From Desulfurococcales archaeon (GTDB lineage Archaea > Thermoproteota > Thermoprotei_A > Sulfolobales > Desulfurococcaceae), in the NCBI GenBank assembly GCA_027028805.1, contig JALVHX010000204.1, positions 1 to 8,864 of the forward strand: 8,864 nucleotides of DNA. Reading direction: 5' to 3'. Position 1 is the first letter of the stretch, and every line of letters starts with the position of its first letter. Positions 1 to 6,785 of the stretch are shown in pieces. The position numbers and the translations under genes are program-made. The notes below the pieces were generated by a model that saw only the letters and a list, made by a program, of their open reading frames with translations, had not been told where the DNA came from and did not search any database.

Positions 1-1927
1 TGTGCTCTATGCGGCCCTGCTTCACCATAGTGTTAACCCACTGCGGCTCAAGGCTACGATCGGCTCCGCCAACCCATGTCCCGCCCCCAACACCCTGTAT
101 CCCGTAGGCATAGAAGCCGAGGAGGGTTACTATGAACCCTATGACTATCCCTGAGAGGGCGGCGAGGATCCCTATATACAGTATCTTCTTATAGTCTATA
201 CCCGTGATCCTCGCGAGCTTGAAGCCCTCCAGGACAGAAGGCCCCGGTATAGCGGCCAGGGTGCGGTCCGTGACAAGGGGATAGAACGACATGGCCGCCG
301 CCCAGGCCTCCCCTGTACCGTACTGGCCTGACTCGCGGTAGGGTAGCCATGGGAGCACAAGCATCTCGTGATACCATGGCCCATAGAAGCCGAAGCCCGT
401 TATCCAAGTTGTTTCTCCACGCAGCCTCATCCATGTTATATAGAGCAATATGACCAGCAACACTATCATCAGCGATATAAGCGGGTTTATGCCCGCCATA
501 GCCAGGAGTATCCATGCGATAATGAAGCCCGCGGAGAACATTATGAAGCCCGGATCCCTTATGCTCACACCCTTGGCGAGGGAGCGCCACGAGAACAACA
601 GCCACGCTATGGGAAGCCCTATCATCATTCCCCTGCTTATGAAGTGGGGCATGAGCCCCTGGTGGTGGCCGACCGTATAGAATATTGTCTGGGCATCCGT
701 TGGCCCGCTAAGCTGTGTGACAATGCCCTGCGACACCTCTATCGGCGGAAGCACTATATACATTATGATAAACCATACGACAGCCGTCAACAATATGTCC
801 AGCGGGAGGAGAAGAGCAAGGCCTATGAACAACGGGCTGATCGACGGGCTGATCGCCATGTAGAGGCCCGTGCTCTGATAGATCTGTTTGGGGAAATCAT
901 TGTAGCCCGAGCCAGGCGCCACGAGCGCCCCATACCAGGGCGGAACAACGTCGCCCGGCAACACCTTGTAGTGGGCCAGCAGTATTGGTAGCATGAGGAG
1001 GAAGGCTGTGAGAGCACCCAGCCCCAGCCACAGGATACTGCTCCTCCTATGCTCGTAGGCCCCGCGGAACCCGCCGGCTCTTATGAGCTCGAGGGCCGCC
1101 TGCGCATAGGGGAATGGAAGCATCTCCTCCTCGACCCACTGTCTACGAACCATTAACGCGAACCCTATCTGGGCCAGCGCTAGCGCCGCAAACAATATGA
1201 TCCAGTAAGCCAGGGCCGGCCCCCATGCGCCGAGAACTATTCCGACCCAGTCCCCCCTGCTCAGCAACAGCTCCCTGGAAGCCCTGTCATAGATCGGGTT
1301 GAGTATATGGATCGGCGTCCCATCGATCGTTATAATGTTCTTTGGAACCCATATATCGGGCACCAGGGTCCCGTTGTTGCTGAAAGCCGGGTTCCCCTTA
1401 GGGGCCGCGACAAATGTTATATGGCCCAGCAGGAAGCTGGCCGCTATCGGCAACGCTCCCCCCGCTGTGGCGCCGACATATGTGAGCGCCGCGTCCCCCG
1501 CCGTCAGGCCCTGCGAGCCCGTCAGATACATGATCAGGGTCGAGGCCGTGACCGCCGCCGAGAGAATAGCTGTCAACAAGAACAGCATCGTCTGCCAGGG
1601 CGCGAACACGTGTGCAAAACCCGCCCACGCGAGACCTGTGAACAACACTGTTATAGCGAGCGACAACACCATAAGCTTGACGGGCTCGCCGCTGCCCAGT
1701 ATAGCCTCTATGATCCTGAGGGGGAGATGCACTATTATTAGGAGACCCAGAACCAGGAGGCCTGGAAACGCCCAGAGGATCTCATAGTAGGTGTAGGGAT
1801 ACGCGAGACCATACATCAGCGACATCACTATGGGCGTCGCAATAGACATTATTACAGCCATGATTATGCCGCCGAGCGTCGTCCCCGTAGGCTCGATCCC
1901 CTGGACAAGCTTCTTCTCCGAAGCCAT
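1..1927 (-). CDS. Polytopic membrane protein, DUF6785/DUF6784 type (transporter-like), partial at the left edge
   Basis: The reading frame is open from ATG at 1927 to the window edge: 642 codons, no stop, C-terminus missing. I count about 11-12 hydrophobic helices, roughly at residues 19-40, 50-70, 84-107, 112-135, 145-170, 228-258, 298-320, 360-393, 430-448, 460-480, 482-500 and 582-608. Marks recalled from DUF6785 are LTAGDAALTYVGA (141-153), a non-membrane segment with WVPKN (193-197), RRQWVEEEMLPFPYAQ (261-276) after a long helix, and an SPSISPLFIGLALLLPLD stretch (360-377). The later half, with a helix pair ending in RLRGE (501-505), fits DUF6784. These families are uncharacterised and have been compared to oligopeptide transporters, so transport is plausible but unproven; I see no catalytic motif. 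No cysteine occurs in the visible part. The start is supported by GGGTGG five bases upstream (1933-1938). It is separated by 205 bp from the gene before it on the same strand and probably has its own promoter. Confidence 0.8.
   Translation of the reverse strand, partial: MASEKKLVQGIEPTGTTLGGIIMAVIMSIATPIVMSLMYGLAYPYTYYEILWAFPGLLVLGLLIIVHLPLRIIEAILGSGEPVKLMVLSLAITVLFTGLAWAGFAHVFAPWQTMLFLLTAILSAAVTASTLIMYLTGSQGLTAGDAALTYVGATAGGALPIAASFLLGHITFVAAPKGNPAFSNNGTLVPDIWVPKNIITIDGTPIHILNPIYDRASRELLLSRGDWVGIVLGAWGPALAYWIILFAALALAQIGFALMVRRQWVEEEMLPFPYAQAALELIRAGGFRGAYEHRRSSILWLGLGALTAFLLMLPILLAHYKVLPGDVVPPWYGALVAPGSGYNDFPKQIYQSTGLYMAISPSISPLFIGLALLLPLDILLTAVVWFIIMYIVLPPIEVSQGIVTQLSGPTDAQTIFYTVGHHQGLMPHFISRGMMIGLPIAWLLFSWRSLAKGVSIRDPGFIMFSAGFIIAWILLAMAGINPLISLMIVLLVILLYITWMRLRGETTWITGFGFYGPWYHEMLVLPWLPYRESGQYGTGEAWAAAMSFYPLVTDRTLAAIPGPSVLEGFKLARITGIDYKKILYIGILAALSGIVIGFIVTLLGFYAYGIQGVGGGTWVGGADRSLEPQWVNTMVKQGRIEH
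832..855 (-). repeat. Perfect 12-bp tandem duplication inside the DUF6785-type gene
   Basis: On the plus strand, acgggctgatcg occurs twice back to back (832-843 and 844-855). On the coding strand it adds four codons in frame and makes the repeated ISP-S-ISP peptide around residues 359-364. It is probably a slippage duplication or chance and has no visible effect on the frame. Confidence 0.8.
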
Positions 1928-1932
1928 GGCAA

Positions 1933-1938
1933 CCACCC
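1933..1938 (-). promoter_or_regulatory. Ribosome binding site GGGTGG for the DUF6785-type gene
   Basis: The minus strand reads GGGTGG five bases before ATG at 1927. GGTG matches the 3' half of the archaeal Shine-Dalgarno consensus (AGGAGGTGATCC). The YidC-like gene has the same hexamer six bases before its ATG. It supports this start, since no in-frame upstream start with a better site is visible. Confidence 0.5.
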
Positions 1939-1992
1939 GCCTAGGAGCCTCAGAGGCTTCTAGCTAACCGAGCCATGCCCCGGGCACGCGTC

Positions 1993-2065
1993 GAGATATA
2001 TTTCATAGATATTTATCACATGGGATTTAAGAATTATTGCAGTATCATATATTGTTTTTAAATAC
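1993..2065 (-). promoter_or_regulatory. Candidate promoter region of the DUF6785-type gene
   Basis: This AT-rich island lies in an otherwise GC-rich window. On the minus strand it holds several TATA-like elements: gtatttaaaaac (2065-2054), tgataaatatct (2019-2008) and gaaatatatctc (2004-1993). An archaeal start site about 25 bases downstream of the two nearer elements would give a 5' leader of roughly 45-60 bases, made of the GC-rich sequence 1928-1990. Which element is used cannot be decided by eye. The rest of the spacer 1928-2132 holds a short inverted repeat (agcctc/gaggct, 1946-1958) and no gene. Confidence 0.4.
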
Positions 2066-2103
2066 TTGTTTAAACAACTGATTAACGGTGGACACATGGA
2101 GTG

Positions 2104-2128
2104 CAACGGAAAAGGAGGAGATAAGAGG
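2104..2128 (-). terminator. Pyrimidine-rich terminator candidate after the M28/FtsX gene
   Basis: Just past the TGA stop (2135-2133), which is followed at once by an in-frame TAA, the minus strand carries the pyrimidine tract CTCTTATCTCCTCCTTTTCC. Archaeal termination typically needs only T-rich tracts without a hairpin. The tract is interrupted by C residues, so this is a modest candidate. Confidence 0.35.
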
Positions 2129-2132
2129 TTTA

Positions 2133-5100
2133 TCAGATTATCCCGGAGCCGCGGCCCCTCTCCAAGTATCTCTCCTTGTCCTCGGGGTGCAGTGTGCGCC
2201 AGAGAAGTAGCTGTTTCCTAACCGCGTCTATGAAGGGTTTATTGGCTTTAACCCACATCTTCGGGTTACCGCTAAGCCTCTTGAGGAGTATGGTGAAAGC
2301 CCACTCATCGGGCCCAACCTCTACCGCCATAACGTGGAACTCTTGTTTTATGCCTGCATGCCACGGCTTCAGCCTCACCGTTCCAGCCAGCTCCACGTAC
2401 CGCTCCCCCTTCTCGGTCTCACCCCTGCCCAGGGCGATCTCCTCTACAACGAAGTCCCCTATATCGGGGCTCGTGAACCCTGAGAGGTACTCGTGGAGAT
2501 AGATCATTGCGCCCGCGAGCTCGTAGCGGCTCGTTATCTTGAAGGGCAACGGGATCCTCCACGTGTCCTGCTCCGGCCTCGTCGGGTACTCCCATCTCCT
2601 CCTAAGGCTCGGGAGAGCCATCTTGCTCGCCTTTATTATCGGGTATATAGACGCCGCAACCGTGGCGGCTATGGTGGCCATGAGAGCGAACACCACGTAC
2701 CCGCTACTATAGTTGGGGTGGAAGACGCCTGGCATCGCGTAGGCGAGGAAAGAGGTCAACGCTATGCCCACGCTATAGCCTATAACGCTCGCTATCAAGG
2801 CGTAGGCGAGGGCCTCCGCTATAAACATGAGGCCTATCTGTGTCGGCGAGAGGCCGAGGGCCGCGTATATGAATATCTCCTTCTTCCTCTCATACAGCCC
2901 GCCGAGCATGACGCCGAGTATGCTTATGCTCGCTATCCCGAGGGGGGCCATGACGTAGGCCCAGCCGCCTCCACCGTACCCTGTTCTCTGCGCATACTTG
3001 TACACGGCCTCGCCCGGGTTATCGGAGGCATATATATCGGCGGCCGGCACAGGATATATTAGCTCTGCGGCATACTCAAGCGCCTTCCCTGGGGGAGAGG
3101 CGGAGCTGAGCTGGGCCACTGTGAAAGACACGCCCTTGCCCAGCCACGGGTTTTTCTCAGCGAGCGACACGGGCACTATAACCGTCACGGCGGTCTTAAG
3201 CCTTGGATACCCCTTGACAGGCCTCAGGTCCTCGCCGTCAAGCTCCTTTATAGCCATCAGCTTATCAGCGTCATAAACACCCACCACGCGTAGCGGGAGA
3301 CCAGCCACTACAACATAGTCCCCTGGCCCCGCCGAGAGCATGGATGCTGTATCCTTGTCGATGACCACTACATAGGTATCGTTTGAGCGTAGCCACCTGC
3401 CCTCAACTATTATACCCGATATATTGGTTATACGGGTCTCCACGGGCTCTAGGGCGAGAACACCGTCTATCTGCCTATACCTGGCGGGGTTGCGGCCGAG
3501 ATACAGGTTTAGGGCAACAGGGGCCCACTCCCGCACAACCACCGTCGAGTTGGTGGCGGCCGCCAGGGCGTACCTCATCTCGCGGCCCAGCGGGAGGTTT
3601 TTATCAATAGTCACCACCTCTACGAGGAGCCCCGGGCTACGTGTGGCCGTGACGTGCTGGAGCCCGGGCTGTGGGGCAACGTAGGCCGTGTAGCTTGTGA
3701 ATAGGATAACCGATATAACGACTATGATCAAGGTGATAAGGGTGAGTATTGTGCGGAGCCTCCTCTTCTTCATATACTCTACCCCGTAGCTGAACGCTAT
3801 ATAGGAGGCGGCCAGCTTGCTTCTCTCAATCCTATGAACACCGATCTTCCGCCTCCTGATCTCCCTGAGCGCCTCGTTGAAGTCGCCGAGCAGGACCAGG
3901 AGGGCGGGGGCCACGAGTATTATCATGACGAACCCGACAACCGTCATGACAGCGTTAGCGGTTAGCCGTAGGGCTGGATGAATAGTATAGAACAGTGCCG
4001 CGGGAACAGCCGTGGCGGCAACGGTCTTAGCCATCATCTTGAACGGGGGCTCGCCGGGCCTCCTAACATATATAGCGACGACTATGGCGAAGAAAACGAG
4101 GAGTATGCTGAAGAATGTGGCCGCGTTCTCCACGTCTATGTACGCGGACTTTGAGAGCTGGTAGGCGGAGCTACTCAGGCTGAGGGCTAGGAGGACGTAT
4201 CCCCTATACAGGGTTATGTTGCCCCCAGACCTGATCGCCGCGCGCGCCCTCCCCGCCGCCTCGAGGCCGCGGCGCAGAAACTCCTCTGCGGCCGGGCTCG
4301 ATACATGGTATTTCCTGAGCTCTGCTAATCTCTCACCAGCCACAGCCAGCGTATCCACGGCCGCGTCATAGAGGCCCCGTGTATCGCCCGGCTCAACCCC
4401 CCTCACCACGTATGCAACCGGCTGGGGCCCGAAGACGAGGTCATAGCTCCTGGGGCGGTGCACGTATATCGTCAACAAGCCGTCCTCGTCGAGGAACACC
4501 GCGTAGTGGTCCGGGTCGGCCAGGGTGTCGCTCCTTATAACCCTAACCCCTATCTCTCCCCCCTCCACGGGCCTCATAAACCTCTGGGGCTCGACAACCA
4601 CGGGCACTATGATCGGTTTCTCGACGCGTACAACCCATACCTCCCACGGAGCACTCCTCGAGCCCAACACGTCCTTCCCGATCGCCACCGAGCCTCCCCG
4701 GGAGGCGCGCCCCATATCGTTGACAGCTATCACCGAGCCGTTCTCGCCGAGAACCACCGCGAGTATCCTGAGAGAGCCGGCCCGGGCCCCATGTATGCCC
4801 ACAGCCTCGAAGAACCCGTCCCGGTCCGTCACGAGATATATGCGGGCATCCCATATGCTCGAGGCCCTGAGACGGGGCCCGGCCCCGATAACAACTATGG
4901 CGGGCGGTAGCCCTGCCTCGCGGAGGCTCACGGAGCGGCCCTCGGTCGCGTTCCATAGCCTGACCTGGCCCACGAGCTTGGCGAACATCTCGTTTCTATC
5001 CGTGAGGGAAACCCTCGTGGGGGCTCCCTCCGTTACGCCGCCACGTATAGCCTCCGCGAGCCTCGACTTCTCCATCCCCCCTATATACTGCTCCACGATG

Positions 5101-6572
5101 GCGCGGAGGAGGAGGGCCTGGGCCGCCACGTTGTCCCAGTCGATGCCGCCGCCATAGTCTATGGGGGTGGCCTGTCTCGGGCTGGGGGAAAACACTGTCT
5201 TGAACGTGAAGGCGGCGAGACCGCTACTCCAGAACGGCTCCGTGTCCAGCCAGTAGGGGCCGGGGTAGAGGGCCCACCACGTGGAGGGGTCTACCGAGTC
5301 AAGGAGGAGCTCCTTGAAGGCGTCGGCGGCTCCCCCGCCCAGGCTCTTCCCCACTATTCCTCGGAGACGGGTCATCTGGTCTATGAATAGACCCGTCACA
5401 AACTCCCTGAACACGTCGAGCGGCCCCCGGGTTATGCCCAGGGCCTGGGCCGAGTAGAAGTAGCCCAGAGATACTGGGGCGAACAGGGGGTAGCCGTCCC
5501 CTATATCTATGCCGATCACCAGGGTCTTGGCCGGGTCAAGCACTATGCTCTCGTTACCAGCGCCCAGCGGCTTTTTCTCGAAGAAATACTTCTCCACAAA
5601 GAACCGTGTCCCCGCCAAGGCCTCGTAGTGGGAGCCGGAGAATAGGAGGATGAACCTTATCCCGGGGATCCTGGCCGAGGAGAGGTGTCTGGCGAGGTCG
5701 AGCAGGATCGCCGGGGATAACGCGTCGCTTCCCCCGGGCGCCGCCGCGGGGGCCGGGCTCCAGGAGTCGTAGTGGGCTACGAGGATAACCGTTAGATCAC
5801 CTGATCCGATCACGCCGGCTATGTTCACCGCCTCCACGGGCTTCATGGATGAGCGGACAACGAGCCTAGCGTGGGCGCCGCTGAGCGCGGCGTAGCCGGA
5901 GACGTTGTGGCGGGCCAGCTCGCTATACGGTAGATAAGCCCTCACAATGTTCACCGGGGTATCCAGGAAGGTATGATACATGTCCTCGCGCGCCGCAGAC
6001 GGGTCCTCTACAAACACTATAGCCCTAACACCTATCATGGGGTCCAGGAGCCACTGCCACTCATACCCTATAGATAAAGGCACAAGGGCTATGGAGCCGT
6101 TCAGGGGCACGGACCCGGCCTCGTCGAGCCCGGGGACATAGTAGAGAGGCCCCTCTACGACACCGTTAGGCGGCACGCCGCCGTTAGGCCACATGGCGTA
6201 TACGCGTAGCCTCATCCCATCCACATAGAGATAGCTCCCCTCATCCACCAGCATGACGACGCTATAGTTGTCCACGACGTATCCTATACCCATGCCGGAA
6301 AGCTCCCTCTCAATGACATCCGCCGCCGCATAATAGCCGGGATAGCCGGGCGCCCGGCTACCCAGCCCCGCCAGCTCCCCAACTATACGCTGGATATACG
6401 AGACGTTATACGAGGCATTGATCCTAGGCGCCGGGGGAAAGAGGCGCGTAGCCGGGACGGGGGGAGAAGACGCGTATACGCCTCCCCCAACACTACCAGC
6501 TGTCTGCACAGCCAGGCCAAGCAGGATCATCACCAGAGACAACGCCGCCGAAACGGCTACAACACGGTGCAC
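2133..6572 (-). CDS. M28-metallopeptidase-like ectodomain fused to an FtsX/MacB-type permease
   Basis: 1479 aa, GTG start. Residues 4-25 form a signal peptide or anchor. Residues 48-500 resemble family M28 with a PA-like insert (about 135-245): HYDSW (267-271), GGSD (280-283), a helix, then LLFSGSHYEALAGTRFF (309-325), IDIGD (355-359) and EPFWSSGLAAF (445-455). The canonical Glu-Glu pair and the last His ligand are not visible, so activity is doubtful. Residues 540-720 are beta-rich and 727-810 helical. Membrane helices: about 816-836, 848-868, 872-895, 940-962, 1204-1226, 1247-1275, 1290-1312. The last four form the FtsX fold, with a MacB-like ectodomain (963-1203) and the hallmark YERKKEIFIYAALGLSPTQI (1227-1246). 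Residues 1313-1479 are an unrecognised cytoplasmic tail. FtsX-type permeases normally work with an ABC ATPase that couples ATP hydrolysis to movement outside the cell; none is encoded here. There is no cysteine, hence no lipobox. Substrate unknown. Confidence 0.88.
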   Translation of the reverse strand: MHRVVAVSAALSLVMILLGLAVQTAGSVGGGVYASSPPVPATRLFPPAPRINASYNVSYIQRIVGELAGLGSRAPGYPGYYAAADVIERELSGMGIGYVVDNYSVVMLVDEGSYLYVDGMRLRVYAMWPNGGVPPNGVVEGPLYYVPGLDEAGSVPLNGSIALVPLSIGYEWQWLLDPMIGVRAIVFVEDPSAAREDMYHTFLDTPVNIVRAYLPYSELARHNVSGYAALSGAHARLVVRSSMKPVEAVNIAGVIGSGDLTVILVAHYDSWSPAPAAAPGGSDALSPAILLDLARHLSSARIPGIRFILLFSGSHYEALAGTRFFVEKYFFEKKPLGAGNESIVLDPAKTLVIGIDIGDGYPLFAPVSLGYFYSAQALGITRGPLDVFREFVTGLFIDQMTRLRGIVGKSLGGGAADAFKELLLDSVDPSTWWALYPGPYWLDTEPFWSSGLAAFTFKTVFSPSPRQATPIDYGGGIDWDNVAAQALLLRAIVEQYIGGMEKSRLAEAIRGGVTEGAPTRVSLTDRNEMFAKLVGQVRLWNATEGRSVSLREAGLPPAIVVIGAGPRLRASSIWDARIYLVTDRDGFFEAVGIHGARAGSLRILAVVLGENGSVIAVNDMGRASRGGSVAIGKDVLGSRSAPWEVWVVRVEKPIIVPVVVEPQRFMRPVEGGEIGVRVIRSDTLADPDHYAVFLDEDGLLTIYVHRPRSYDLVFGPQPVAYVVRGVEPGDTRGLYDAAVDTLAVAGERLAELRKYHVSSPAAEEFLRRGLEAAGRARAAIRSGGNITLYRGYVLLALSLSSSAYQLSKSAYIDVENAATFFSILLVFFAIVVAIYVRRPGEPPFKMMAKTVAATAVPAALFYTIHPALRLTANAVMTVVGFVMIILVAPALLVLLGDFNEALREIRRRKIGVHRIERSKLAASYIAFSYGVEYMKKRRLRTILTLITLIIVVISVILFTSYTAYVAPQPGLQHVTATRSPGLLVEVVTIDKNLPLGREMRYALAAATNSTVVVREWAPVALNLYLGRNPARYRQIDGVLALEPVETRITNISGIIVEGRWLRSNDTYVVVIDKDTASMLSAGPGDYVVVAGLPLRVVGVYDADKLMAIKELDGEDLRPVKGYPRLKTAVTVIVPVSLAEKNPWLGKGVSFTVAQLSSASPPGKALEYAAELIYPVPAADIYASDNPGEAVYKYAQRTGYGGGGWAYVMAPLGIASISILGVMLGGLYERKKEIFIYAALGLSPTQIGLMFIAEALAYALIASVIGYSVGIALTSFLAYAMPGVFHPNYSSGYVVFALMATIAATVAASIYPIIKASKMALPSLRRRWEYPTRPEQDTWRIPLPFKITSRYELAGAMIYLHEYLSGFTSPDIGDFVVEEIALGRGETEKGERYVELAGTVRLKPWHAGIKQEFHVMAVEVGPDEWAFTILLKRLSGNPKMWVKANKPFIDAVRKQLLLWRTLHPEDKERYLERGRGSGII

Positions 6573-6580
6573 GCCGCATT

Positions 6581-6589
6581 CCCTCCCTC
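6581..6589 (-). promoter_or_regulatory. Strong ribosome binding site that fixes the GTG start of the M28/FtsX gene
   Basis: The minus strand reads TGAGGGAGGG here, eight bases before GTG at 6572-6570, a normal distance. The ATG at 6579 is out of frame and only one base from this site, so GTG is the better start. It is also followed directly by a signal-peptide-like hydrophobic stretch. Confidence 0.65.
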
Positions 6590-6660
6590 AACGCCTAGGG
6601 GCACCGCGCCTGTCAGGGAGGCCGCGCAACCCGGGGGCTCCCATCATTATCTCCGCGGCC

Positions 6661-6674
6661 AATCTAAATTACGG
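6661..6674 (-). promoter_or_regulatory. Weak TATA-like element upstream of the M28/FtsX gene
   Basis: On the minus strand, ccgtaatttagatt lies about 90 bases before the GTG. Transcription starting about 25 bases downstream would give a leader of near 65 bases. The match to an archaeal TATA box is poor, and read-through from the YidC-like gene is an alternative. The leader holds the inverted repeat ggccgcg (6620-6626)/cgcggcc (6654-6660). Nothing else is seen in the 213-bp spacer. Confidence 0.25.
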
Positions 6675-6700
6675 CATAGGTAGCTGACACGTCTATTAGG

Positions 6701-6712
6701 GAGAAAAAAGAA
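6701..6712 (-). terminator. T-rich terminator candidate after the YidC-like gene
   Basis: The minus strand reads TTCTTTTTTCTC about 75 bases past the TAA stop at 6786. An uninterrupted T6 flanked by pyrimidines is typical of intrinsic archaeal termination and is the best T-tract in the window. It argues that the YidC-like gene can end as a separate transcript. Confidence 0.5.
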
Positions 6713-6785
6713 TGCTTTCACCTTCTCCCATGACGCATCCCGCGCGCCATGAGGCTTGGCGGAAGAGGCGTCTTATTCCTCTCTA

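Noticed and set aside
368..991. Open plus-strand frame of about 207 codons opposite the DUF6785-type gene
   Set aside because: It lies wholly antisense to a well-supported membrane protein, is rich in Arg/His/Tyr without any domain pattern, and has no convincing start signal. It is a mirror frame of GC-rich coding sequence.
2096..2224. Small plus-strand ORF beginning at the ATG at 2096
   Set aside because: Most of it is antisense to the 3' end of the M28/FtsX gene. Its AAAGGAGGAG lies inside the ORF rather than before it and is simply the complement of the terminator tract.
2493..3062. Open plus-strand frame opposite the FtsX part
   Set aside because: Antisense to the FtsX hallmark region, of odd composition, with no ribosome site or promoter.
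4525..5157. Open plus-strand frame of about 210 codons opposite the central part of the M28/FtsX gene
   Set aside because: Low-complexity Thr/Pro/Ser/Arg composition and wholly antisense to a continuous real gene.
6498..6579. ATG at 6579 as start of a gene or leader peptide
   Set aside because: It is out of frame with the M28/FtsX gene, only one base from the Shine-Dalgarno, and ends after 27 codons.
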